A DNA stretch of 64,000 bases, from NCBI GenBank assembly GCA_027382625.1, contig JAJKFJ010022705.1:79918-143917 (forward strand), in the 5' to 3' direction. The notes under the pieces are model-generated. The model did not search any database. It saw only the letters and a program-made list of their open reading frames with translations, and was not told the origin of the DNA. Both the position numbers and the translations under genes were made by a program. The DNA is from Tetmemena sp. SeJ-2015 (taxonomy: Eukaryota; Ciliophora; Spirotrichea; Sporadotrichida; Oxytrichidae). Below, piece by piece: positions 11,986 to 21,978 of the stretch (its first letter is position 1; each line of letters starts with the position of its first letter).

Positions 11986-12739
11986 TTTTACGCTAGAGAT
12001 ATATTTAGGGGCACTTGGATAATATTATAATAAAAAAACGCGATTAACCTGCGAAGTTTGGAGCTTTTAAAACTACAGAAAGATATTATACTTATATACA
12101 ATCTTAATTAATCTTTTCTCAGTAAAATTTGCTTTTTTTCGGCATAAATTTTGACAAATAAAAAATACAATAAAATTACTGAATGGATTTAATGAAAATA
12201 TTTGTTGTAGTTTAGCAATTAAAATCTTCCAAATATGCGTAATCCTATTCACTTTCAGAATAATTAATAAATTTAATCAAATCTGAATTAAAATATGTTT
12301 GAAAATATAGAATCCTTTATTTTTAAAAAAATCTATAAATTTAACCTTGCTTTTTGTGTGAAGAAAATTTTTTAATATAACTCGTATTTACAATTTTCAG
12401 AGTTAAATGTATTTCATTGTAAATTCTGGAAAAATATACATTCAATAATATATATGTAAAATAACTATAAAATGAACGTTATTAGGAGCTCTAACTTTCC
12501 ATAAACATTTTTTGAAAGCTTGAGTATTCTTATTAAAAATAATGCGTGAAAATGAAATTCTATTATTTAATTTATTAGGAATTAAGCATCCCTAACGGGC
12601 ATATTCAATTAAATATCATCATTGAAAGCTCGTTTAATAATATTGAGTTTTATAAGAATGGTTATAAGTTCTTATAATATAATTAATTTACTGATTTAAT
12701 CATCATCTCAACAATCACACTCCAATCATATTTCTCTTC

Positions 12740-13754
12740 ATGAACTGGCTGTATAATTTCAAGAAAGAAAAGTTGCAGAGAACTAAAGTCAACTAACCTG
12801 GCTTTAAGTTTGATTAACAACAATTGAGTGAGAGAAAATAGGTAATCCCTGAGTTACCAAAGGCTCCAACTCACAATCAAATTAATTTTTATATTAGACT
12901 CATCTCAAAAGGAATTACAGAATTAACTAATTTAAGAGTCTTAATAAAAACCCACTCCAGATAGCAAGCGCAATGTTGAGGAGCAGAAATCAATTTCCTA
13001 GTAAGATGAGCAGCTTTCAAGAGGAATACTGAACCAATCGGCGTTTAAGAATGTTCAGCTTAAGCAATCATTTCAAAGAATGAGTTTACAGAGCTAGCCA
13101 TCAAGACTCATTCCTAAAGAATAATCAGTCCCTCAAAATGCTGAGCATAACTTTAGAAAGATACATTCATCAAAGCCAAATCAATTATCAGGAGACAGAG
13201 GATAGCCTAAGCAGTCCAAGTTCAAGCAAGCTTCTAAGACATAGAAGAAACTGGCAATTGCTTCTGAAGCTCTAAGACCTTAGCTATAGAGATAGACTAA
13301 GGCTCTGAAGAATATTGGGTAAATTGCAGATCAAACTGAATTGAGCAATCATTTCAAATTATCTTTACATTTATTGTCTATTATAATTTTTAATCCTGCT
13401 GCTTCCTCATTATAAAAGCCAAGCTTAATCTTGAAAAGAACAATTAGGGAATTTGATGAGACAACCCATATGTTTAAAATCTTGAACTAAGATAGAGATA
13501 ATTTCCAATTTGATGGCGCTGAAAAAAATCCTTCTAAAATCCTTTGGATAATAAATTCTTTAAAATAAATTTGTTTCAAGTTTAAGAGGAAACCTCACTA
13601 ATTTCTTAAGTATGAAGATTTTAACTCTTCTTACCCGTCCTCAGGTGAATAAGAGAAGTCGAATTAGTCTAGCAGTGCTAAATAAAAAGAGAAAGTGAGT
13701 GCAATTCTTAAGAGCTTCTTCAATCGGGCATTGAAATATCTTTTGGTCTTCTGA
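12740..13754 (+). CDS. MNWLYNF-family protein, copy B (non-scrambled)
   Basis: Starts ATG at 12740 (MNWLYNFKKEKLQRTKV) and runs open in code 6 as QQLSERKQVIPELPKAPTHN. A candidate 40-bp IES with pointer CAGA (about 12923 and 12963) leads into SKRNVEEQKSISQQDEQLSR. A basic Gln/Ser-rich region (QSFQRMSLQSQPSRLIPKEQ; KQASKTQKKLAIASEALRPQ) follows, then a stop TGA at 13752-13754. The hydrophobic stretch around 13360-13420 (LSLHLLSIIIFNPAA) is probably an unremoved IES. It is divergent from kinase B, starting about 750 bp upstream of the kinase ATG. No domain recognised; probably a ciliate-specific, largely disordered protein. Confidence 0.6.
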
Positions 13755-13880
13755 ATTTACTTATATTTTTCTTAATCTTTGCAAGATTTTAAGAAGATAG
13801 TCCATTTTTAAAAAAAGAAGTTATCATCTTACTATAAAATGAGCAAACCTAAACTTAAAAAGAAAATTGTTCAAAGATTT

Positions 13881-14520
13881 TCATTCTACAACTTTTTTCA
13901 TCCTGCACTCTAAGTGAGGGATAAGATCTCCACCATCAAGAGCCATATCTAATCTGTAGCAAAGCTCTCCTGTTTCTTAATCAAGCCAGTAATGTCTCTT
14001 CAATCCAGTTGTCTGTCTTCCCTTTGCTGTCTTGCCTCTTTGGAAGTTTAATAAAGACAGTTTGGTTTCATTAGAAATATACAAAAGTTCTCTTGCTCTA
14101 ATGCTTGGAGGAAGATTTATTTCGTCTCTGCATCGTACTTTCCGTGCTCAAACTCGTTTAAGCTGAAGGGATGGGAGTAGCTTGCTTCAATAGAGTTCTT
14201 TCCACTTTCATCTTTCACGGGCAAGATCTAAAGGAAAATAAAAATGATATGGATCTTGATGAAGCCGTTTTCAGCATGAAGAGGAGCACTTGTAACCGCA
14301 TGCTTAGTGAATTGCTAAGCGTTTATCACCATCGCTGGCTCTTTCCTTAGTAAAATGAAGGTGCTTTCTTCTAAGTAACTCACGTCCTTGTCTAGAAGTC
14401 TGCCCTGACCTCTCCATTTACCTACAATGAAGGGGGTTTGAAATTCTGTCTGTTTCTGTTCTTCAGTTTAATAAATTCAATTTTATAATACTTAAACACT
14501 TTATTTATTTAAGTTTGCAT
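13881..14520 (-). CDS. Nitrobindin-like heme-binding beta-barrel protein (THAP4 C-terminal / DUF1794 family)
   Basis: After removing three IESs the protein starts MQTEEQKQTEFQTPFIVGKW and continues RGQGRLL. It then shows SYLEESTFILL, HAVTSAPLHAENGFIKI, LPVKDESG, SHPFSLNEINLPPSIRAREL and RHYWLDQETGELCYRLDM, ending LIPHLECRMKKVVE. This order (GxWxGxG, PLHxExGxxR-like, final PHLxA) is that of nitrobindins, about 170 residues, ferric heme proteins linked to NO chemistry. The conserved His in PHL is the likely heme ligand (family knowledge). IES pointers: AAACT (14465-14516), AGATC near 14226, ACGA near 14145. Stop TGA 13881-13883. Cytosolic; no targeting signal seen. Confidence 0.78.
14465..14516 (-). 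other. IES in nitrobindin gene, pointer AAACT
   Basis: AGTTT (plus) at 14465-14469 and 14512-14516. Removal joins the start codon segment MQT to EEQKQTEFQTPF in frame; without removal the frame misses the conserved GKWRGQG. Confidence 0.75.
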
Positions 14521-14663
14521 CTTTTAAGTGGAAAAATATCTATTCTGTTAGAATAATGGCAAAGAGGGTTAAGTAAAGAAACCTGGATATGTCTTAAGAT
14601 TTTAAAATTATAAGATTCGAGAGGTGAATCCCTTTTAAATTCGCCTTTAAAGCTAAGTCACTA

Positions 14664-15546
14664 TCATTATTCTTTATACCTTTTATGCAATTTGAATTTA
14701 AATCTCTCTCTCTAATTGATTAATTATTGAAATAATCCTAATAAAATAACGATTTACTCAACTATTTAGCCTACATAATCCCAGCTGCTATCTTTTAATA
14801 ATTTATTTCCACTTGAAGTAGGAGCATTGAAATGGTTGCTAAGGGACTGTCTCATTTTCACTGATATATCTGAGTTAGTAATGGATAATTTATCTAAGTT
14901 GGTGAGTGTATGGGGTGGTAGTAAGATGAAAGTTGCTCTTTCAATTCTATTAACGATTATATTTTAAACTCTACCTTCATGTTTTAATTGAAAGAATTCA
15001 AAACTACTTATAAATCAAATCTTAAAAGTGAGAATTTAATAAGCTATTCACTTGAAAATTAGCAAAGAGAAGTTTCTCACTGTTCCATTGCATAAGGACT
15101 TATTCCTGTCTTCCAGTGCTACTGTTTAAAGCTCTATGGCCTTACCAACTAGTCAATTGAGTTTAAATTTAATTAACATTTTAAATATAGAGTTAACATA
15201 GTACTGGCCATAAGAGCTCTGCCAAGGGTTTTCCTTTTAACTGTTGTCAAGCTATGCTCCATGAGTTTCATGCAAGTTTCTCTTTCTGTATTTGTTGGCC
15301 CCATTCTGGTTCTAAGAGACAGTGTTTAAATTAGGAGCAGCTGTGGCTTGGGAGAGAATTTCGTTCTAGTTTCTTTGCTGAAGTGACTAAGCATCGGCCT
15401 GAGTCAATGTTGATTCTGCCGGCAACTTGAGCTTCTTCATTCTAAACTGCATTCCCTTCTTGTTGGGCTTGCAAAATATCTAGATTAGCTGGTTGAAGTG
15501 CTAATTGCTGAGCTAGTTGCTGACTTTGCTGCTAACCAAAAGTCAT
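14664..15546 (-). CDS. Hypothetical Gln-rich protein
   Basis: ATG at 15546 opens MTFGQQQSQQLAQQLALQPA, then NLDILQAQQEGNAVQNEEAQ. Later in-frame segments read NTVSQNQNGANKYRKRNLHE and, after an AT-rich interruption, TFILLPPHTLTNLDKLSITN then KLLKDSSWDYVGQIVEQ, with a TGA at 14664-14666. At least two IESs are needed to connect them. An inverted pair AGAGCTCTTATGGCC / GGCCATAGAGCTTT flanks the larger one (about 15130-15215). No domain recognised; the N-terminus is a low-complexity Gln tract. Boundaries are approximate. Confidence 0.5.
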
Positions 15547-15779
15547 TTAAGTTAAGACTTAGTTCTAAGTTAGGGATTTATTTTTAGGATCCGGCAGTGG
15601 CCTTTTAACTCATATTTTGGTTAATTTGGTTTGGATGATTTGGATTATATAAGTGTAATAATTTTAAGAGTGAAGAGGTTGCAGATTGAGGTTTTTGAGA
15701 TGTGTAATAGTAAGTAGATGTTGTTAAGTGTAAGTGGGATAAGGAAATCAAGATGATTATAAATATTTTGTAATGGTGG

Positions 15780-15985
15780 TAGTAGTAAGTAGTAGTAGTA
15801 GTAGTAGTGTAGTAGTGTAGTAAATAGTAGAGGGGATTCAGCCAAATTATTAATCTGAACCCAATCACTGATCACATTAAGAATTAATCGGGCCCGCCGC
15901 TCCAATCTCTTAAAATTTAATCGACACTTTTTAATTAAAGGTGGAGCCACCTCGACTTAGAATTATTAAAAGAATTTAACTTCAA
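15780..15985 (-). mobile_element. SINE-like repeat with (TAC)n tail, copy 1
   Basis: On the minus strand the unit begins ATTCTAAGTCGAGGTGGC, has CTTTAATTAAAAAGTG and TTGGAGCGGC blocks, then a GGGTTCAG box and ends in an imperfect (TAC)n tract (15780-15830). A second copy lies at 42205-42415 in the same orientation. A fixed body with a 3-prime simple repeat and a GGTTCA sequence resembling a pol III B box suggests a SINE; this is inference. It lies between two convergently spaced hypothetical genes. Confidence 0.5.
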
Positions 15986-17220
15986 AATTATATTTCAAAA
16001 TGGAGTGGTTTACTTTTGGCCCGCTGGGGGGACTTTTGGGACTTTTATTTTGAAAAAAAGCTATCAAATGTGGATTTTTTTTAACCAGAAAAACTTATTT
16101 ATTAAGATTTGGGTTTAAACCTAATAAAAATTTTAGATTAAGAGGGCTTTGCAGATTGAGGTCTTTTAGGAAATTACTTTGGAGTGTATGATGAGCCCTT
16201 CTTGTTTTTCAAAGCGAGTGCTTACTTAAGGAGAACTGCTTTTTAAGGAGAAGAAGTAGATTTATTGTCAACTGTTTTATGAGTAGAAGGAGAGTTAACT
16301 TGATTTCTTGAAGAGCTTTAGAAAGCTAAGACCTTGGAAGCTTCGTGATTATTGGGTGAATTGATTATTTGAACTTGATGTGCTTGATCAATTACCTATA
16401 GAGTTTAATCATCATAAATAAGATAGGGAAAAGTTGGCTGGTTGGATTTTCTATTCCTTCTGCTGGAGAATAGAAATTCTATCCTACTGTATTCAAAGCT
16501 TTTTATGACAATAAATTTAAAATAGTTTTTCAAAGCTTGATTTTAAGCATTGATGATTTGCTTTGTGTGGTCTTGATTGCTTATTTGCGTGCGAGTAAGT
16601 ACCTACTGCATTCCTCTGCTATTGGAAGCTACGTACTAAAGGTTTTGGTGCTGTTCCTTGCAATTAGTTTCTTACTTAAAACCCTTGACTGCTTACTGCA
16701 TTTTGATTTACCTAGTGACTAGTTTCTCCAAGAGTGTGGCTATTAAAAGCCTCCTTGGAATGAACTGCGCATTTGGCCGTATGTTTCATAAATCTTCAAG
16801 TTATCTTCAAAGAACCTATTATTCTAATCCAGATTGGCTTGCACACCTCTCATTCCACCTAGTTATAATAAAGTGGGGGTAAATTCATTTTAACAAAACC
16901 TTGAAGCTTTTTGTGGCCCTTAGTGAGTGTTGACTGAGTGGGGTTAAGGCCTCTGGCTGTCATATCAGTGACTGACTGCCACTATTCTTTCTTTTGAGGT
17001 TTGACTTTGGTTTAGTAGACTGCTGAATTGTCACAGAGATGGCTGTATCCAAATGGATCAATTGGTTGTCTCTAAATCGAAAATGTAAGTTTCACTTTTA
17101 AACTAAAATGGCATCTATATCTCTTTCTATCTATATATCACTTACATAATCAAACATCTGTTTGATTGAGAGTGAATCGCCAAATTTAGGATGATATTGC
17201 GTCATCTCTGATTAAGACAT
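15982..17220 (-). CDS. Hypothetical basic, Ser/Gln/Lys-rich protein
   Basis: ATG at 17220 gives MSQSEMTQYHPKFGDSLSIK, then QMFDY followed by a GT-AG intron (about 17115-17145) and MPFQFKSETYIFDLETTN. After a frame change attributable to an IES near 16960 the code-6 frame runs long: FFEDNLKIYETYGQMRSSFQ, KSKCSKQSRVLSKKLIARNS, SKVLAFQSSSRNQVNSPSTH and FPKRPQSAKPSQSKIF, to a TGA at 15982-15984. No known domain. The basic low-complexity C-terminus could bind nucleic acid or microtubules, but that is speculation. Confidence 0.5.
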
Positions 17221-17437
17221 CCAAAGATATTCATAGATGGATAATTACCGATGAATTACTCACAGACTTAAAAACATGAAGATATTTTGAACCTATTAAG
17301 CTTAAATTTAGTTTATTGAATCTTTCCTTTGCCTTACTTCAACAGCTTGAAGTGAAGGCTCCAGGAATAAATAAGCTTCATTTATTAGCTTGAAGCATGA
17401 TTAATGATCTTCAATCATGGCTAAGCAGACTTGATGC

Positions 17438-18771
17438 TCAGAGCTTGTTCTTGATCATCTGGAAGAAAGACCATGCTTGCTGGTCTCCCTCAGCGTAATC
17501 TACGAGCCCTACTAAATGGCATAGGATATATTTTAATTAAGCTATTTGCCCTGGATAGTTGTAGGAGGTGTTAACTTCAGTGATGTCGAAGACGCCCTGC
17601 TCGCATGAACACCATTGTAGGCAGTTTGGCAAGTCTTGGAACTGAATCCAATCCTGGTTGGTGCAGGTATCAACGCAGCCTGGCTCGCACTTCATTACGT
17701 TGTTGGCTTGGGTGCGGATGTAGTCTGCGAACTCATACTGGTGCACAGCGAGTTGGAACTCGTAGTCTCTTACTGCATTCTCGAGAGCAGAGGTGTCTTG
17801 GTTCTGGATGGCGTCCTCAACGAAGGCCTTGAGCTTGTCAGCCTTCTCAGCGAACTTGCTGAACTTCTTGGCAGCCTTGTCAGCTTTCTTGCCATTGAGC
17901 TTTTTGGATCTTGAACTGGCAGTTGCAGTCAGCAAGGCAGTCAGTGTCGAACACATTCATGCCTCCGTTAATCAAGGTCTCTGGCTGGAAGCAGTTAGTA
18001 GCGCAAGTTTGGTCGCACTCATCCTCCACTTGAAGGTCTTAAATTAGTAAAAAGTCTTCAGTTGCCTCTCCGAGAGTCTCGAGGACTGGGGAGACAGTTT
18101 TACCGAAGTTAAGGGCGATCTTGGCGACGGTGTTCTTGTAGAGGTTGGCTGACTCCTGGATCATTCTCTTTTACTCATCCATGATGTGGGAGACTCCCTC
18201 AGATTCGAGGTAGTTCTTGGAGTCTCTGATGAAGTCACGGACCTTCTTCTTGTCGATGGTTACGACAACCTGCTCTCTCTCTTCTGGGACTGGGTCCTCA
18301 GTGACGACTGTGGTATCGTCTCCGGTGGTGTCATCAGTAGTTGTGGTTGTATCATCAGTAGTGGTGGTGTCATCGGTAGTGGTGGTGTCATCTGTGGGGG
18401 CAGTAGTGTCATCAGTGGGGGCGATAGTGTCCTCATCAGTGGTGGTAGTGGTTGCATCATCAGATAAACCCAATTAATTTTTTAAAAATAGCTCATCATC
18501 ATCAGTTGTGGTGGTGGTGTCTTCAGCAGGAGTAGTATCATCAACAGGGGTGGTGTCATCCTGGGTGGTGGCAGTTGAATCAGTGGTTGAATAGGTATCG
18601 GTAGTGGTGGTTGCGAATTGAGAATCAACCTCTTGAAGGCGAGTGCCTTGTTCACGAAGACGGGGGCCTTCATGTTTGCAGCTGCGAATCCAACGATTGA
18701 GAGTACAAGTAAACTACGATATTAATTACTTATCAAAAGTTTTAATGGATTAAAGTGTTTAGCTTCTTCAT
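17438..18771 (-). CDS. Secreted Thr/Asp-repeat protein with Cys-rich C-terminus
   Basis: Excising a TTTA-pointer IES (18710-18754) yields a clear signal peptide, MKKLNTLLVLSIVGFAAA. An AGG-pointer IES restores NMKAPVFVNKVDSQFATTTT. A region of about 80 residues of repeated TTTDD / APTDD units follows, in which a 42-bp IES uses pointer TGATGATG, itself part of the repeat. Then come VVTIDKKKVRDFIRDSKNYL, DECDQTCATNCFQPETL and CLADCNCQFKIQKADK (after a 16-bp IES with pointer AAAGCT), a Lys/Ala helix, a second Cys cluster (CEPGCVDTCTNQDW; CLQWCSCEQG) and DYAEGDQQAWSFF to a TGA at 17438-17440. Its GC is higher than its neighbours', suggesting high expression. Role is probably extracellular or in secretory granules; unproven. 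Confidence 0.7.
18710..18754 (-). other. IES splitting a signal peptide, pointer TTTA
   Basis: TAAA (plus) at 18710-18713 and 18751-18754, 41 bp apart. Removal fuses MKKLNTL to LVLSIVGFAAAN, giving a textbook signal peptide; unremoved, the ATG frame ends at TGA after 11 codons. Confidence 0.75.
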
Positions 18772-18976
18772 TTTGCTAATTAAAGATACAAATTTATGAT
18801 AAGATAAAGCAGAGAAGCTTAACTATAATCGCAACTCAGGCTTAATCAACCCAAAAACAAGCAATTCATTAAGAGTAACCTCTCACCACTATTTCTACTA
18901 TTGCTGAGGTATTATATATCAATAAACGAGGCTTATTTAAAAGTTAGAAAGATATTGAAACTTCTTAAATTAAAAA

Positions 18977-20055
18977 TCAATTGATACTGTCATAAGTAGT
19001 GTCGTTACTGTATTAGTTTTGATCTACCTGCATGTCTTCTTTGACATCATCTTCAAATATATGATTTTGCTTCTTCTCTGTGTTTTTTAGAAAGTTTGGA
19101 TCATTACCGCTTTAGTCTATATTCATATCCTCCTCTTAGTCAGTTTCTCTAGTTCCTCTTAACTTTTTTGATTGATTATTACTCTCCTCCTCATCAACTT
19201 CTGGGTTCTAGTGCTATGAGAGAAGTGAAGATGATGTTGAATTTTGTTATTGAGGTTGCGATGTGAAGAAATAGCCTGCATTTTTGTAATAGCACTACCT
19301 ACACACAGGTTTATAGAGTTCCTCACCTCCGACCAACTCAATTTGCGGCTCTTCCTCTGAGCTGCTTTACTCTCCATCATTTGCCTTCTCTTTGGCTTCT
19401 TATTTTTATTTTTAGAGGAAGTTGGTTGTTGCTTGTAAGTAACTTGGTTTTGTAGGCGGATGGTGAAGCTTGCACTATCGTAGCACTCTTTGCAAATGGC
19501 TGAAAGCTTCCTCACCTTCTCAGCGAGAGGTATCAAGTTCAAAAGCTAACCAAAGGGCTTTCTCTAATAGGTGCCGTCTAAGCTAGCTACGATCACTATC
19601 TTTCCTAGCTAAGCTAAAGTTTCGCAACTTTGCACTGCCTAAAGATAAGTAAAATATAAAATACAGCTTACATCTTAGAAAAACTGTGCTTCATCGATCC
19701 CTATCACATCATAGTCCTCGTGAATCCTCAGCTCGATTATGTCTTTCTAGATTGAGGAGCAACTGATTGCCTCCATCTGAATTCTAAAAGAATATTATAA
19801 ACCTTAACTTCAATAATACCTGTCATGAGTAGACACATGATTAGGGCCAGTATATCTACTGTCAAGAACGTGATTGATAATCAAGCACTTCTTGTTTGCA
19901 ATTCTGTGGCGTTTTATGATTCTCACAAGCTCGGTACTCTTGCCTGAAAACATAGGACCCAGAATCAATTCCAATCTGCCTCTCTAATAAAACAGAGTCT
20001 TGCCTCCCTTCTCATTCTTTCTTTGCTAATTAAGTTCCTTCTGAATGCTCTCCAT
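18977..20055 (-). CDS. Thymidine kinase (TK1 type)
   Basis: ATP-dependent phosphorylation of thymidine to dTMP in the nucleotide salvage pathway. From ATG at 20055: [20 protein letters not shown], then [20 protein letters not shown] (P-loop), [12 protein letters not shown], the DEAQFF Walker-B/active-site segment, [19 protein letters not shown] (lasso region), and zinc-binding CKEC and CRQC pairs. Two GT-AG introns (36 and 33 nt) precede and follow the segment ending DEAQFFQD. A 17-bp IES with pointer TACAA (19433-19454) must be removed to reach [20 protein letters not shown]. The tail is acidic and Gln-rich and ends in TGA at 18977-18979, longer than in bacterial TKs. Divergent from the ferredoxin gene, 320 bp away. 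Confidence 0.88.
19433..19454 (-). other. IES in thymidine kinase, pointer TACAA
   Basis: TTGTA (plus) at 19433-19437 and 19450-19454, 17 bp apart. Removal shifts the frame from a basic meaningless run into ...[18 protein letters not shown], the zinc-site end of TK1 enzymes. Confidence 0.82.
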
Positions 20056-20375
20056 GCTCACAAAATGATAAGTTCCAATTCATCACCTTAAAGAGTCTAT
20101 TCAAAAGCAATTTATAAGTTAAACATTCGAATCAAAGATAGTTTCCAATTTTAAATCATCAACTTCAACATTCACCTAATTCTAAGATTTAGAAATTCTG
20201 ATCTACTGATTGATCTAAAGAGATTCAGTCGATGAAAATTTAGAGTGAGGCAATCCTTTGTTGATAATATTATTGTTAGATTAGCTCATTCGCACTTAAA
20301 TCATTACATCATATGAGAATTATAATTAATAAACTTAGTATATTACACTTTCGATCGACTTTAAATTTAGTCAAT

Positions 20376-21136
20376 ATGCTCGTCTTAAACAAATTATCAA
20401 AAGTTTTCTAGAGCTCATAGAGTAATCTCCAACTCATCAAAGCAGCTTCTCAAGGCCTTGAAATTGAGGCCATTTTCATGAATGAGTCTCGCTTTAGCAA
20501 AAGCTCATAAATTAAGAGAGACTTGTCTACAATTAAATAAGAACCTTGATGGGGAGTGGCAAGCCCCCAGGTCCACATGAGAAAGATGTGAAAAGCTTCT
20601 ACTTCAAAATCGGTCAACAAATGATCCCAGTGAAGGGGAGACTCGGAGAGACTGTACTCGAAGTCGCACATAATCATCAGCTAGAGGATTAAATGTAAGG
20701 CGTCTGCGGCCAATCAATGATTGTCTTTACAATTTTTTGTATGATGTGCGCAACATGCCATGTTTATATCCCTGACGAGTTAATCGATGTTCTACCAAAC
20801 CCCCCTCAGCCAATGGAAGTAGAGACCCTTGAGGATAACTTGCATGACCCTTACTTTGACCCAGTGAGATCTCGATTAGGCTGCTAGATAAGAGTCAGCT
20901 AAGTGGTTGAGAATTGCACGATTGAAGTGCCTCATGGCTCTCTCTTGGCTGATCTGCCTCCTCAAGAAGCCTTTATATATCCAGTTGAAAAATTCACAGT
21001 CTTAGTCGATGAAAATACTTCATAAAGAGCATTAAATACCGGGGCTGCCGATGTCTCTTTCCAATAACAAGATTCAAATCAAAAGGACGATGAGGCCGCA
21101 CTTCATCTATCCCAAATTTAGTACTTTTTTGGTTGA
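20376..21136 (+). CDS. Mitochondrial [2Fe-2S] ferredoxin (adrenodoxin/ISC type)
   Basis: Electron carrier for iron-sulfur cluster assembly and related mitochondrial reactions. ATG at 20376 begins MLVLNKLSKVFQSSQSNLQL, a basic, Ser-rich leader suited to a mitochondrial presequence. The core reads FKIGQQMIPVKGRLGETVLE, then VCGQSMMCATCHVYIPDE, LPNPPQPMEVETLEDNLHDP and SRLGCQIRVSQ. The four cluster Cys (CX5CX2C ... C) are complete only after excising a 24-bp IES (pointer ATGAT, 20717-20745). A second, less certain IES (pointer CC, near 20555-20576) joins the leader to PPGPHEKDVKSFYF. The C-terminal extension VEKFTVLVDENTSQ ... SQIQYFFG ends in TGA at 21134-21136 and is longer than usual. Confidence 0.88.
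20717..20745 (+). other. IES inside the Fe-S cluster motif, pointer ATGAT
   Basis: ATGAT at 20717-20721 and 20741-20745, 24 bp apart. The insert is frame-neutral and stop-free, yet family knowledge demands CX5CX2C; only removal gives CGQSMMCATC. Confidence 0.85.
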
Positions 21137-21978
21137 TTTATTAAGCACTTGAAGAGATAAAGTATATCAATGCTGTCCCATTTTGAGGAGGAGAGTAGTT
21201 GAGATTTTGAGAGAAATCTCTTTTGTGGAATACGATCAAATAAATAAATCTTAACAATTATTAACCAGCCGTGTCGTCATCACTAACATTATCACCCAAG
21301 GTATGGATTGACCGAGAGACTTATCATAACGCACCTCTTCATAATTATGAAATTCAACACTCCTTCTTTTTGACCAAACCATTAACTTAAAATTAAGAAC
21401 TTCGAAGTGACCCACCAACTTAAGACTTGAAAGAGATCACAATATTTAAGGGAGTCTCCCTCAAATTTACAATTAAATTTCCAATATGTATTTAAGAGCA
21501 AATTGATTAATTTTGGGATTTGGTTTTAAGTTACAGAGGATAAATAACCTGAGAGGCTCTTAATAAGATAGTGGGAACCTTTCCATTTCTAACATTATAT
21601 ATTCATATGCTTAATCAATAGTCTATTTTTAAGAGTATTTTCACCCACTTCTATTTTTAAATCACACAGAAAATTTATAATAGGAAAATCTTTACTTTCT
21701 TTGCTTATACTATGATAAAAAATCAACATTTTGTAAATAACAAACTAATCCTAAAAGAGATTTCTTTTCTGGAGGTTAAATTTGAATGAGTGATTAAAAT
21801 AATTATTTCATTCCTATTATAATAAAGGAAATATGTTGATGCTTTCCCACACATCCAAATCATTCAGATCTAAAGCTCTTTCACATCTTAATTAAAAGAA
21901 TCTTATTTATATTCTCTTGTGTCCTTGTACAATCATCCTTCCGTGGAGTTCAGCAGGTACCTAAATAGATCTTAACTC
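21137..21978 (+). other. Intergenic AT-rich region
   Basis: About 840 bp between ferredoxin and uS9m with no convincing code-6 reading frame, repeat or RNA. It presumably contains untranslated and non-macronuclear DNA. A mononucleotide-poor promoter signal cannot be picked out. Confidence 0.5.

Noticed and set aside
15605..15950. Minus-strand frames rich in Tyr/Thr (TTTTTTYYY)
   Set aside because: They are translations of the (TAC)n tail of the SINE-like repeat, not a protein gene.
17605..18477. Long plus-strand standard-code frames over the Thr/Asp-repeat gene
   Set aside because: They are antisense shadows of a GC-richer, repetitive coding region; only the minus strand gives a signal peptide and Cys clusters.
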